64,000 nt of DNA from the NCBI RefSeq assembly GCF_008704535.1, contig NZ_CP023701.1, positions 1,922,001-1,986,000 on the forward strand, given 5' to 3'. The DNA comes from Streptomyces subrutilus. GTDB taxonomy: Bacteria; Actinomycetota; Actinomycetes; Streptomycetales; Streptomycetaceae. The translations under genes and the position numbers were made by a program. The notes beneath the pieces are model-generated. The model saw only the letters and a list, made by a program, of their open reading frames with translations. It was not told where the DNA came from and did no database searches. Position 1 is the first letter of the stretch. Each line of letters begins with the position of its first letter. Positions 46,453 to 55,340 of the stretch are shown here, in pieces.

Positions 46453-47386
46453 GTGGCCGAGCTGATGATGTTCCGACGGGACGCGGACGGTCGGGATGTC
46501 GAGCTGCCCAGCTCGACGGTGGCGCTGGAGGCGGAGCTGCAGCGACGGGTCGAGGCTGGTCTGGAGTAGATGTTGGGCGTCCGGTTCCTGGCGTCGGAGT
46601 ATCCAACCGGTCCGTGGCACCGAGGGCGGATCGACACCCTTGGGTTGGACGAGAACGGCAGCCCGGTGGTGATCGAGTTCAAGAAGGGCTCGGACAGCGG
46701 AGTGATGTCCCAGGCGGTCTCCTACCTGTCCTGGCTGGAGTCGGCGCACCACGAGTTCGAGGCGCTCGTGCGGAAGGTGCTGGGGACGGAGGCCGCCGAG
46801 TCCGTCGACTGGCGTCGTCCGCGGATGATCTGCATCGCGGTGGGCTTCTCACACCACGACCGGGTGGCGGTGCAGAGGTTGCCCGAGCGGATCGACCTGG
46901 TGCGCTACCGGATCTTCGACGGTGGCTTGCTGGGGCTGCTGCTCGTGGACTCCGCGACCGGCTTCCCGAGCGCTGCCTCGTCTCACCGGGGTCGGGAGCG
47001 GGCGCCCGTGGCGGATAGCGTGACGACGGCTTCGGCGGTCTCCGCCTGCGGGTGGAGGAGCGGTGCCGGAGTGCCTGCGGGACCTGTACGCGGAACTGGA
47101 CGAGGCGCTCACGGCATGGGGCGAGGTGGAGGTGGCGTCCCTGCGGCACTACATCGCCTACCGGCGGTTGGTGAACGTGGCGTCGGTGATCTTCCGTCCG
47201 AAGCACGAGGCGATCCTGGTGTACCTCAGACTCGACCCGGACACGGTCGAGTTGGAGGAGGGCTTCACCCGGGACATGCGCGGTATCGGACACCTCGGGA
47301 CCGGCGAACTGGAGGTCCGTATCGTCTCGGCAGCCGACTTGGAGAAGGCGGCGCCGCTGATCCGGCGGGCGTTCGAGGCGGCCTGA
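46453..47386 (+). pseudogene. NucS-like endonuclease with DUF5655 domain, disrupted
   Basis: A gene inactivated twice. From GTG 46453 (or ATG 46465) the frame reads FRRDADGRDVELPSSTVALE.. up to a TAG at 46567-46569, then continues in the same frame as MLGVRFLASEY.., consistent with GAG to TAG. The PD-(D/E)XK core RGRIDTLGLDENGSPVVIEFKK follows. Near 46980-47060 a frameshift occurs, and the C-terminal DUF5655 domain (ECLRDLYAELDEALTAWG..VNVASVIFRPKHEAILVYLRLDP) is in another frame to 47386. Intact relatives are predicted nucleases; here it is probably non-functional, or the TAG could be readthrough, which I consider unlikely. Confidence 0.7.
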
Positions 47387-47394
47387 CGTACAGG

Positions 47395-47437
47395 AGGGGC
47401 GGCTGGTGCATCGGTTAGTCGATGTCCAGCCGCCCCT
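47395..47437. terminator. Bidirectional terminator
   Basis: 12-bp perfect stem aggggcggctgg/ccagccgcccct between the disrupted nuclease gene and the convergent methyltransferase. Confidence 0.75.
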
Positions 47438-47481
47438 CTGGCGTCTGTGGGCCGCCGGCCCCGGCCTCTCCGCTCTCACGC

Positions 47482-48228
47482 TCATGCCTCCGGTCCGGCC
47501 AGCTCGAAGTCGGCCTTCGTCAGTTCGGCCCGCAGCCGCTCCTCGGCGACGTCGGCGTAGTGCGCGGACAGCTCGACGCCCACGAACCGACGTCCCTCAC
47601 GCAGGGCCGCGACCCCGGTGGAGCCGCTGCCGGTGAACGGGTCGAGGACGGTGCCGCCCTCGGGGCAGACCTGGACGAGCTGCTGCATGACCTCGACCGG
47701 CTTCTGGGTGATGTGAACCCGGCCCTTGCGGGGCTGGGAGGCGATGTAGTGCCCCGGCAGGTAGAGGTCACGGGTGTTGTCGAGGGAGCCCTTGACGCCC
47801 CAGATGATGAACTCCGAGTCCTGCTTCGGCCCGCCCTTGCGGGGCCGGCTGGAGGGCTTGATCCACGGAATCGTGCCGCTCCAGGTCCATCCCGCCATCT
47901 GGAGGGCGTCGGAGGTGGTCGGCTCCTGTCGCCAGTCGGTGAAGACCATCGCGACCGCGTGCTCGGTCGAGGCCCGGTACGCCTCGGTGAGGAGTTCGGT
48001 GAGCCAGGAGCGGTAGGAGCGCTGGTCGCGGTTCTCGCCCGGGAAGTTGGCGAGGTCGTGCGCTGAGTTACTCGTGACGTACTTGGCACGTGCGGTACGG
48101 CCGGTTCGGTCCGAGCTGGTGCGGCCTCCGGAGTTGTACGGCGGATCGGTGATCACCGCTTGGACGCTCTCGTCCGGGAGGGACTTCAGGACGGTCAGGG
48201 CGTCGCCTCGGTGCAGCGTGTAGCTCAT
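47482..48228 (-). CDS. Beta-class DNA N6-adenine/N4-cytosine methyltransferase
   Basis: A 248-residue amino-methyltransferase. The catalytic motif IV VITDPPYNSGG (about 29-39) precedes the SAM-binding motif I VLDPFTGSGSTGVAAL, the order of beta-class enzymes; HITQKPVEVMQQLV is also typical. It should methylate an exocyclic amine of A or C in a specific site. No cognate restriction gene is adjacent, so it is an orphan or works with the defence cluster upstream. The ATG at 48228 follows gaggcccccc, a weak site. An inverted repeat lies 100-172 bp upstream of its start. Confidence 0.87.
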   Translation of the reverse strand: MSYTLHRGDALTVLKSLPDESVQAVITDPPYNSGGRTSSDRTGRTARAKYVTSNSAHDLANFPGENRDQRSYRSWLTELLTEAYRASTEHAVAMVFTDWRQEPTTSDALQMAGWTWSGTIPWIKPSSRPRKGGPKQDSEFIIWGVKGSLDNTRDLYLPGHYIASQPRKGRVHITQKPVEVMQQLVQVCPEGGTVLDPFTGSGSTGVAALREGRRFVGVELSAHYADVAEERLRAELTKADFELAGPEA

Positions 48229-48587
48229 GGGGGGGCCTCTTTTCGGGCGCGGCGGAGTCTGGACCTGCTCCGGACAGCGCTCAACGGCGTGCATCCGGTG
48301 CGAGGTTGCAGCGGAGGTTAACGGCGAATTCCGGCCGCACCCAACGAGGCGGCTACCCGCTTTGGACTCCGGGACGGCAGTCGTTTGGTGCGGCCGGAAT
48401 CCCGGTCTACTGTCTCGCCGTGCCACCGGAGAGGAGCGCTGTTCCACCCCCGTTGAGCTGTGCTTATCCGTGCCGCCTCGTCCAATCGAGCAGCGTCGGA
48501 GGCATGTTGCCCATCTGCCCGCGAGCGCCGTGAGGAGGCCCCTGTGCACTGCCTGATATTACGAGCGCGGCTGGCTGCCGCGCGTGA
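48229..48587. other. Non-coding region between orphan methyltransferase and integrase remnant
   Basis: About 360 bp. Holds a long inverted repeat (48328-48400) and no recognisable gene. Confidence 0.55.
48328..48400. repeat. Imperfect 20-bp inverted repeat, 33-bp spacer
   Basis: Left arm ATTCCGGCCGCACCCAACGA (48328-48347) and right arm at 48381-48400 match at 19 of 20 positions as inverted repeats. It could be a stem-loop in the methyltransferase leader, a methylation-responsive operator, or the ends of a lost small element. Confidence 0.6.
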
Positions 48588-49004
48588 CCTGAAACCGGCG
48601 TCCGGGACCCGCCGGTCGAGGTGACCCGACCCTGGGGCAGCAAAGGCGGCGACCCGGTCACGGTGCGGCTGATCTTCTACACCCGGGAGAAGACCGCCAT
48701 TCAGTCGAATTGGTTCAACTCCTACCGCTGGAAGCCCGCCCTGGCGTCGGCCGGCCTCATCAAGCCCCTTGAGCCCGACGCGAAGGGACGACGCTGGGAG
48801 AAGTCCCGCGACGTGATGATGCACGCGCTCCGACACCTGTACGCGTCGATGATGATCAACGGCGGGGTAGACGTGTACACGCTCGCGGACCGCCTCGGAC
48901 ATGCCGATCCCGCGTTTACCCTGCGTAAATACGTGCACCCGGTCGTGGGAGCCGGTTCCAAGGTCCGCATCGCGGTCCGGAGCGCCTACACCAGGGCCGC
49001 GTGA
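48588..49004 (+). pseudogene. Tyrosine integrase, C-terminal remnant
   Basis: About 139 codons in one frame following a TGA at 48585. They cover the end of a phage-type tyrosine recombinase: VTRPWGSKGGDPVTVRLIFYTRE, then the catalytic HALRHLYASM (His and second Arg), LADRLGHADP (His) and TLRKYVHPV with the tyrosine nucleophile. The N-terminal arm-binding and core-binding domains and the first catalytic Arg are absent, so it cannot recombine by itself. It ends 88 bp before attR, the normal place for int, showing how the island arrived. Confidence 0.8.
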
Positions 49005-49020
49005 CTCCTGCCCTGTTCGG

Positions 49021-49047
49021 CTTGTGCAACAACCGTGCAAGATGATC
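49021..49047 (+). repeat. Arm-type repeat, right end
   Basis: CTTGTGCAAC and GTGCAAGATGATC separated by 4 bp, matching the left-end copy at 24235-24261. It lies between the integrase stop and attR. Confidence 0.55.
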
Positions 49048-49091
49048 TTCGAGAGGTGTCATTTACGCAGGTCAGAAGCTTTGTCCATGAG

Positions 49092-49107
49092 TTCCGCGAC
49101 ATCTGAC
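49092..49107 (+). repeat. attR core (direct repeat)
   Basis: TTCCGCGACATCTGAC, identical to the murA2 3' end at 24107-24122. Confidence 0.8.
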
Positions 49108-49300
49108 CAGACCGAGCGTGACGGGGGACGAGCTCGCGCATGTCGGCGGCCCCGGAGGCCGGTCGGAGGGGCGCGTGTGTCGAGGGGTGTCGCGGTGGTG
49201 CCCGGCGGTTTCCGGACGGATGGGGGTGCGGTGCTCGCGGCCGCCGGTGCGCGCCCTGCACAATCGGGCGTCGGCGGGCACACGGGACGAGGGGGCGGCC

Positions 49301-50734
49301 ATGGCGGCGGGGACGGCGGCGGAACCGGTCGGTGCGGTGCCGGAGTTGGCGGGGGTGCCCGTACTCGGGTCGCTCTTCGACCTGAAGGCGGACTCCCTGG
49401 GCACCTTCCTGCGCGCCCGGGAGCTGCACGGCGACGTCGTGCGGATCGCGGCCGGGCCGCCCGGGCTGCGCTCCGAGCTGTACTGCGTGTTCTCCGCCGA
49501 GGGCGCGCAGCAGGTGCTGGCCTCGGAGTCGGCCAACTTCCGCAAGGACAACCGCTTCTACCAGGAGATCCGCGACTCCTTCGGCAACGGTCTGCTGACC
49601 AGTCAGGACGAGGACTACGTGCGCCAGCGCCGCCTGGTGCAGCCCCTCTTCACCCGCCGCCGGGTGGACGGGTACGCCGGCGCCGTCGCCACCGAGACCG
49701 CGGCCACCCTCGCGGGCTGGCGCGAGGCACCGGGCGGGGTGGTGGACGTCGCCCGCGCGATGACCCACCTCTCCCTGCGGGCGGTCTCGCGCATCCTGTT
49801 CGGCACCGACGTGGAGGCCACCGTCGAGGTCGTCGACCGGTGCTTTCCGGTCATCACCGAGTACGTGCTGCGGCGCGGCTACTCCCCCGCCAACCTCCCG
49901 CGGCACTGGCCGACCGCGGCCAACCGGCGGGCCGCCGCCGCCCTGGACGAGCTCTACGGGGTCTGCGACCGGATCATCGCCGAGCGGCGCAGCGCTGCGG
50001 GCCCGTCGTCCGCCGCCGGCGAGGACCTGCTGACGCTGCTCTCGGGTGCGGGTGCGGGTGCGGGTGCGGCCGCCGACGGCGCCGGTGACGCGGGCGCCGA
50101 CGGCGCGGGCGGGGCGTTCGACGCCGGCGAGCTGCGCGACCAGGTGCTGGTCTTCCTGCTCGCCGGGCACGAGACCACCGCCACCTCCCTGGCGTTCGCC
50201 CTGCATCTGCTGGCCCGCCATCCCGAGCAGCAGGACCGGGCCCGCGAGGAGGTCCGCCGGGTGCTGGGCGACCGCACGCCGCAGGCCGCCGACCTGGACC
50301 GGCTCCCGTACGTCACCCGGGTGTTGAAGGAGGCGATGCGGCTCTACCCGGCCGCCCCGGTCATCGGGCGCAAGGCCGTCGCCGCCGCCGTGGTCGGCGG
50401 GCGGACCGTCCCGGCGGGCGCCGACGTGATCGTCGCGCCGTGGGTGACGCACCGGGACCCGCGGTACTGGCCGGACCCGGAGCGCTTCGATCCCGAGCGG
50501 TTCGCGCCGGAGGCGGAGGCCGCGCGGCCGCGCTACGCCTGGTTCCCGTTCGGCGGGGGCCCGCGCGCCTGCATCGGGCAGCACTTCTCGATGCTGGAGT
50601 CGGTGCTCGCGCTGGCGATGGCCCTGCGGTCGTACGCCTTCGAGGCCGTGGACACCGCGGTGCCGGTCAGTGCCGGGATCACGCTGCGGGCGGCGGGCCC
50701 GGCCCGCTGCCGCGTCCGTCCCCTGGACGCGTAG
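49301..50734 (+). CDS. Cytochrome P450
   Basis: A 477-residue soluble haem-thiolate monooxygenase. Key motifs: I-helix LLAGHETTATSLAF (oxygen-binding threonine), K-helix EAMR (ExxR), PERFDPERF, and the haem loop FPFGGGPRACIGQ with axial Cys424. An Ala-Gly rich linker (GAGAGAGAAADGAGDAGADGAGGAF, in parts) encoded by a gcgggt repeat precedes the I-helix. I chose ATG 49301, where the P450 fold begins; the frame is open further upstream toward the island end but without similarity. No ferredoxin is adjacent. Substrate unknown; the overall type (longer, CYP102/CYP4-like) suggests fatty acid-like or terpenoid substrates only weakly. Confidence 0.9.
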   Translation: MAAGTAAEPVGAVPELAGVPVLGSLFDLKADSLGTFLRARELHGDVVRIAAGPPGLRSELYCVFSAEGAQQVLASESANFRKDNRFYQEIRDSFGNGLLTSQDEDYVRQRRLVQPLFTRRRVDGYAGAVATETAATLAGWREAPGGVVDVARAMTHLSLRAVSRILFGTDVEATVEVVDRCFPVITEYVLRRGYSPANLPRHWPTAANRRAAAALDELYGVCDRIIAERRSAAGPSSAAGEDLLTLLSGAGAGAGAAADGAGDAGADGAGGAFDAGELRDQVLVFLLAGHETTATSLAFALHLLARHPEQQDRAREEVRRVLGDRTPQAADLDRLPYVTRVLKEAMRLYPAAPVIGRKAVAAAVVGGRTVPAGADVIVAPWVTHRDPRYWPDPERFDPERFAPEAEAARPRYAWFPFGGGPRACIGQHFSMLESVLALAMALRSYAFEAVDTAVPVSAGITLRAAGPARCRVRPLDA

Positions 50735-50739
50735 GCGCC

Positions 50740-50772
50740 GGCGCACCCCTGAGGCGTCGGCCGGGGTGCGCC
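50740..50772. terminator. Bidirectional terminator between P450 and exporter
   Basis: 10-bp stem ggcgcacccc/ggggtgcgcc directly between the two convergent stop codons. Confidence 0.7.
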
Positions 50773-52319
50773 TACACGGCCGTCGGCGCGTGGGCGCCCT
50801 GGAGGCGGGCGAGGTCGGAGGGGCGGACCTGGATGACGAACAGCGCGATCAGCGCCGCGACCAGGGTGAAGGCCGTCGCGACCACGAAGGCCGAGCTCAC
50901 GCCGGAGGTGAGCACCAGGTCGCCCCAGGGGTCGGGGAGCTGGCCGGTGCGCAGGAAGAGGGCCTTCTGCTCCGGGTTCGCCACGCCGAGGAAGGCGGGC
51001 ACCTGCTCCTTGGCCTCGTTGCGGCTGGCCGTGCCGAAGACCGTCACCAGGATGGACAGGCCCAGCGAACCGCCCACCTGCTGCATGGTGTTCAGCAGTC
51101 CGGAGGCGGCGCCCGACTCCCGGTCGCGGACGTTGGACAGGGCCGTCAGCGTCAGCGAGACGAACTGCATGCCCATGCCGGCGCCGAACAGGAGCATGGG
51201 GCCCAGGATGCTGCCCAGGTAGGTGGAATGGACGTCGGTCTGCGTCAGCCAGGCGAGCCCCGACGCCGCGCACAGCGCGCCGGTGACCATGAAGGGCTTG
51301 GGCCCGAACTTCGGCAGGAGCTGGGAGGTGATCCCGGCGCCGGCGGCGATGACGACGCTGATCGGCAGGAAGGCGAGGCCGGCCCGGAGCGGGCTGAAGC
51401 CGAGGACGTTCTGCACGAAGAGGGTCAGGAAGAAGAACATGCCGAACATGGCGCACGCGAGGAAGAGCATGATCCCGTAGGTGCCGGCCCGGTTGCGGTC
51501 GGCGAACATGTGCAGCGGGGTGATCGGCTGCGGCGAGCGGCGCTCGTTGACGACGAACAGCGACAGCAGGACCACGGCCGCGGCGAAGGACCCGAGGGTC
51601 AGCCCGTCCGTCCAGCCCTCCTGGGAGGCGCGGATGAAGCCGTAGACGAGGGAGACCATGCCCAGGGTGGAGAGCAGGGCGCCCGCGAAGTCGAAGTGTC
51701 CGGGGTGGCGTTCGGACTCCCGCAGCACCCTCCTGCCCAGGACGGCGATCGCGAGGGCGATGGGGACGTTGACGAAGAGCACCCAGCGCCAGTTGAGCCA
51801 TTCGACGAGGATGCCGCCCGCGAGCAGGCCGATCGCGCCGCCGCCGGCCGACACGGCGGCGAACACGCCGAAGGCCCGGTTGCGCTGGGGGCCTTCGCGG
51901 AAGGTGGTGGTGATGAGGGCGAGGGCGGTGGGCGAGGCGATGGCGCCGCCGATGCCCTGGAGGGCGCGGGCGGCGAGCAACTGGCCCTCGTTCTGGGCGC
52001 ATCCGCCGAGCAGCGAGGCGAGGCCGAAGAGCAGGACGCCGAAGATGAAGACGCGCCGCCGGCCCAGGATGTCGCCGGTGCGGCCGCCGAGCAGGAGGAG
52101 TCCGCCGAAGGTGAGGGTGTAGGCGTTGACGACCCAGGCCAGGCTCTCGGTGGAGAATCCGAGGGCGGTCTGGATGTGCGGCAGCGCGATGTTCACGATG
52201 GTGACGTCGAGAACGACCATGAGCTGGCAGCAGGCGATGATGGCCAGGGCGAGGCCGTTGCCGCTCCCTCGGACCTTGCCGTCGGTCCCGTTGCTGATCG
52301 GCTGTGCGTTCGGGTCCAC
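50772..52319 (-). CDS. MFS exporter, DHA2 (EmrB/QacA) family
   Basis: A 515-residue drug:H+ antiporter with 14 predicted helices. The first helix carries VVLDVTIVNIALPHI, the loop motif A is GGRTGDILGRRRVF, and motif C-like AVSAGGGAIGLLAGGILVEWLNWRWVLFVNVP follows. Such proteins expel toxic or self-made compounds. It starts at GTG 52319 with a weak ribosome site and is divergent from the S9 peptidase across 83 bp containing an inverted repeat; no TetR/MarR gene is next to it. Substrate unknown. Confidence 0.9.
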   Translation of the reverse strand: MDPNAQPISNGTDGKVRGSGNGLALAIIACCQLMVVLDVTIVNIALPHIQTALGFSTESLAWVVNAYTLTFGGLLLLGGRTGDILGRRRVFIFGVLLFGLASLLGGCAQNEGQLLAARALQGIGGAIASPTALALITTTFREGPQRNRAFGVFAAVSAGGGAIGLLAGGILVEWLNWRWVLFVNVPIALAIAVLGRRVLRESERHPGHFDFAGALLSTLGMVSLVYGFIRASQEGWTDGLTLGSFAAAVVLLSLFVVNERRSPQPITPLHMFADRNRAGTYGIMLFLACAMFGMFFFLTLFVQNVLGFSPLRAGLAFLPISVVIAAGAGITSQLLPKFGPKPFMVTGALCAASGLAWLTQTDVHSTYLGSILGPMLLFGAGMGMQFVSLTLTALSNVRDRESGAASGLLNTMQQVGGSLGLSILVTVFGTASRNEAKEQVPAFLGVANPEQKALFLRTGQLPDPWGDLVLTSGVSSAFVVATAFTLVAALIALFVIQVRPSDLARLQGAHAPTAV

Positions 52320-52349
52320 CTGTCCGACGCTAAGCCCGCGCTTCGCCGG

Positions 52350-52378
52350 TCACCACTCGAACAGCCTAGTAGTGGTGA
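52350..52378. promoter_or_regulatory. Inverted repeat in divergent promoter
   Basis: TCACCACT and AGTGGTGA, perfect 8-bp arms 13 bp apart, between the MFS exporter and the S9 peptidase. Suitable for a regulator controlling one or both genes; the regulator is not in view. Confidence 0.4.
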
Positions 52379-52402
52379 TATTTCACATGTCACACTACGC
52401 CT

Positions 52403-54511
52403 ATGGACGACTTCCTCAGGCTCTCCGCGGACACGGCCCGGTTCACCCGCGGAGCCCCGCGCGCCTTCGCCTTCGGGGACGGCGGCAGGCTGCTCTGGTT
52501 CCTCCGCTCGACCGGTCCCACCGACGCCTTCGAGAGCCTCTGGGTCCTCGACACGGCCACCGGCACCGAGACCCGGCTCGCGGATCCGCGCGACCTGTGT
52601 CCCGAGCCCGGCCCCCTGCCCGTCCTCGAACGGCGGCTGCGCGAGCGGATCCGGCTCACGGCCGCCGGGATCGGCTCGTACGCGCTCTCCGGCGACGGCC
52701 GGCACGCGGTCTTCGCGCTCTACGGCCGGCTCTACCGGGTGTCCCACCCCGGCGCGACGCCGGCCGGACCCGCCGACGGGCACGCCGCGGCCGGGGCGCC
52801 GGCCCCGCGCCCCGTCGAGATCGCCACCGCCGGCCCCGTCTTCGACCCCCGCCCCGACGCCGACGGCTCCACCACCGCCTACGTCACCGACGACGCCCTC
52901 CACCTCTCCCCCGGCGGCCGGATCAGCCCCGCCGACGGGGCCCGCTGGGGTGTGGCCGAGTTCGCCGCCGCCGAGGAGCTCGGCCGCTCGCGCGGGCACT
53001 GGTGGTCCCCGGACGGCGCGGCCCTGCTCGTCGCGCGCGTCGACGAGGACGCCCTGCCCCGCCGCTACTTCGCCGACCCCGCCGAGCCCGGGCTGCCGCC
53101 CGAGGACTTCGCCTACCCCGAGGCGGGCGGCCCCAACGCCGACGTCCAGCTGTGGGTGCTGCGACCGGGTGCCGCGGCGGACCCGGTGCGGCTCGACTGG
53201 GACGCCGGGACCCACCCCTACCTCTCCGACGCCGACTGGGAGTCGGCCGGGGAGATCCTGCTGACCGTCCGCGACCGGCTCCAGCGCAGCGTCCTGCTGC
53301 TCTCCGCCGACCCGGCCACCGGCCGCACCCGCGAACTCTCCCGCACCACGCACCCCCGGTGGGTGGACCCGCTGGACGGAACCCCCGCCCGGCTGCCGGA
53401 CGGCCGGACGCTGACCGCCGCCGACACCCGCGGCGGGGCGGCCCGCGGACTCGCGGTCGACGGCGCGCCGCTCACCGGCGACGGCCTCCAGGTCCGGCGG
53501 GTGGCCGGCGTCCACGCGGGGCACCTGCTCGTCGAGGCCGGGCGGCGCGACCCCGCCGAGCAGCAGGTGCTGCTGCTGGACCCGGTGACCGGGCACCCGA
53601 CGCCGCTCGCCGACGGGCCCGGGGTGCACACGGTGCTCGCCTCGGCCGGGGCGCTGCTGCTGACCTCGGCCGACGCCGACGGGTTCCGCCGTACCGTACG
53701 CACCGCGGACGGGCGGGAGTTCACCCCCGGCGACCTGTCCGCGCCGCTGCCCCACCGGGTCGTCCCGGTGCTGGAACGGGTCACCGAGCACGGGGTCCCC
53801 ACCGCGCTGGTCCTGCCCCGCGGCCACGTACCGGGGCGGCGGCTGCCGGTGCTGGTCGACGTGTACGGCGGCCCCGGCTACCAGGACGTCAGCGCCGAGC
53901 CGCGGCGCTGGCAGGCCAAGCAGTGGTGGGCGGACCAGGGCTTCGCGGTGGTGACCGTCGACAACCGCGGGACCCCGTACGTCTCGCCCGCCTTCACCCA
54001 CGCCGTGTACCGCGGCTTCTCCGGGGTGACGCTGGAGGACCAGGTCGCCGCGCTCCGGGCGCTGGGGGCCCGCCACCCCGACCTCGACCTCGGGCGGGTG
54101 GGGGTGCGCGGCTGGTCCTACGGCGGCTACCTGTCGGCCCTGGCGGTGCTGCGCCGCCCGGACGTCTTCCACGCCGCGTCGGCCGGGGCCGCGCCGACCG
54201 ACTTCCGGGGCTACGACACGGCGTACACGGAGCGGTACCTCGGGCTCCCCCAGGACGGTCCCGGCGTCTACGACCGGGACTCGCTCCTCGCGGACGCCCC
54301 GGGGCTGACGCGCCCGCTGCTGCTGACCACGGGGCTGGCCGACGACAACGTGCACCCCTCCCACACCCTGCGCCTGTCCCGCGCCCTGACGGACGCGGGC
54401 CGCCCGCACCGGCTGCTGGCCCTGCCGGGGGTCACCCACATGTGCGCCGGAGACACGCGCGAGAAGGTGATGGCGCTGGAGCTGGACTTCTTCCGCGAGG
54501 TGCTGGCCTGA
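52403..54511 (+). CDS. S9 family prolyl oligopeptidase / dipeptidyl peptidase
   Basis: A 702-residue serine peptidase of the DPP-IV (S9B) type, cleaving after proline in peptides. The N-terminal two thirds form a beta-propeller; the C-terminal alpha/beta-hydrolase has the nucleophile GWSYGGY (GxSxGG), the acid in TGLADDNVHP and the histidine in PGVTHMC. No signal peptide is visible, so it is probably cytoplasmic. ATG 52403 lacks a clear ribosome site, and an ATGTCACAC box lies 8-16 bp upstream, resembling the GntR-type sites of the hydroxyproline locus; co-control with proline-rich peptide use is possible. Confidence 0.9.
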   Translation: MDDFLRLSADTARFTRGAPRAFAFGDGGRLLWFLRSTGPTDAFESLWVLDTATGTETRLADPRDLCPEPGPLPVLERRLRERIRLTAAGIGSYALSGDGRHAVFALYGRLYRVSHPGATPAGPADGHAAAGAPAPRPVEIATAGPVFDPRPDADGSTTAYVTDDALHLSPGGRISPADGARWGVAEFAAAEELGRSRGHWWSPDGAALLVARVDEDALPRRYFADPAEPGLPPEDFAYPEAGGPNADVQLWVLRPGAAADPVRLDWDAGTHPYLSDADWESAGEILLTVRDRLQRSVLLLSADPATGRTRELSRTTHPRWVDPLDGTPARLPDGRTLTAADTRGGAARGLAVDGAPLTGDGLQVRRVAGVHAGHLLVEAGRRDPAEQQVLLLDPVTGHPTPLADGPGVHTVLASAGALLLTSADADGFRRTVRTADGREFTPGDLSAPLPHRVVPVLERVTEHGVPTALVLPRGHVPGRRLPVLVDVYGGPGYQDVSAEPRRWQAKQWWADQGFAVVTVDNRGTPYVSPAFTHAVYRGFSGVTLEDQVAALRALGARHPDLDLGRVGVRGWSYGGYLSALAVLRRPDVFHAASAGAAPTDFRGYDTAYTERYLGLPQDGPGVYDRDSLLADAPGLTRPLLLTTGLADDNVHPSHTLRLSRALTDAGRPHRLLALPGVTHMCAGDTREKVMALELDFFREVLA

Positions 54512-54617
54512 GCCCCGTGGGCCCGGGGCCCGGCCGGGCGGCGTAGGACCAAAGGGCGAGCGGGGCACCGCCGTCGGGCCGACGCGGGGGCGGCCCGCGG
54601 CCCCCTAGCGTCGCGGC

Positions 54618-55271
54618 ATGAGGATCGCGATGATCGGAACGGGCAACGTGGGCCGCGCACTGGCCGCCGGATGGTCCCGGGCGGGCCACGACCTCGTCTT
54701 CGGCTCCCGCCGGCCGGACGACGAGGCGCTGCGGGAGGAACTGGCGGAGGCGGTGGGCGCGCGGGTGCCGGTGCTGGACCCGGCGTCCGCCGCCACCGGC
54801 GCGGAGGTCGTGGTGAACGCGACGCCGGGCACGGAGTCGGTGGCGCTGCTCGGCGCGGTCGGGGCGCGGGCCCTGACGGGGAAGGTGCTGCTCGACGTGG
54901 CGGTCGGCTTCCGGGAGGACGGCGCCCTGTCCCATCCGGTGGAGAGCCTCGGGGAGGAGCTCCAACGGGCGTTCCCGGGGACGGCGGTGGTCAAGACGCT
55001 GTGCACCGTCGACGCGGGGCTGATGTGCGCGCCCCACGCGCTGACGGGCCCGAGCACGCTCTTCCTGTCCGGTGAGGACGCCGTGGCCAAGCGCACGGTG
55101 GGCGCGCTCCTGCGCGACCTGGGCTGGCCGGAGGAGTCCCTGCTCGACCTCGGCGGCATCGCCACCGCCCGCGGGCAGGAGCACTACAGCCTGCTCTTCC
55201 TGGGCGTGGCCGGGGCCCTGGGCACGTACGGCTTCGGCATCCGGATCGTGCCGCCGGCCGCCGAGGGCTGA
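54618..55271 (+). CDS. F420-dependent NADP reductase-like oxidoreductase
   Basis: A 217-residue Rossmann protein starting MRIAMIGTGNVGRALAAGWSRAGHDLVFGSRR (GxGxxG at 7-12), then the NATPG strand and a C-terminal helical part. It belongs to the NADP oxidoreductase/coenzyme F420-dependent family (F420_oxidored). It may move hydride between NADPH and F420, but the family also includes other NADP enzymes, so the cofactor partner is inferred. It follows the S9 peptidase by 106 bp on the same strand and ends at a convergent terminator. Confidence 0.8.
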   Translation: MRIAMIGTGNVGRALAAGWSRAGHDLVFGSRRPDDEALREELAEAVGARVPVLDPASAATGAEVVVNATPGTESVALLGAVGARALTGKVLLDVAVGFREDGALSHPVESLGEELQRAFPGTAVVKTLCTVDAGLMCAPHALTGPSTLFLSGEDAVAKRTVGALLRDLGWPEESLLDLGGIATARGQEHYSLLFLGVAGALGTYGFGIRIVPPAAEG

Positions 55272-55277
55272 GGTCTC

Positions 55278-55330
55278 GGCCGGGGCCCGGGTCCCGACCG
55301 GACCGGGCCCGACCGGACCGGGCCCCGGCC
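55278..55330. terminator. Bidirectional terminator
   Basis: 13-bp stem (ggccggggcccgg with ccgggccccggcc) between the convergent oxidoreductase and GntR gene; the loop holds tandem accggaccgggcc copies. Confidence 0.65.
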
Positions 55331-55340
55331 CGACCGGGCC

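Larger units (their letters stand above)
24107..49107. mobile_element. 25-kb genomic island inserted at the 3' end of murA2
   Basis: Bounded by perfect 16-bp direct repeats TTCCGCGACATCTGAC at 24107-24122 (overlapping the murA2 stop) and 49092-49107. Matching arm-type motifs lie just inside each end (24235 and 49021), and a C-terminal tyrosine-integrase remnant lies 88 bp inside the right end. Cargo is mostly DNA defence genes, with several decayed genes near both ends. No replication, transfer or excisionase genes were recognised, so it is either a degraded integrative element or a satellite. Confidence 0.8.
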
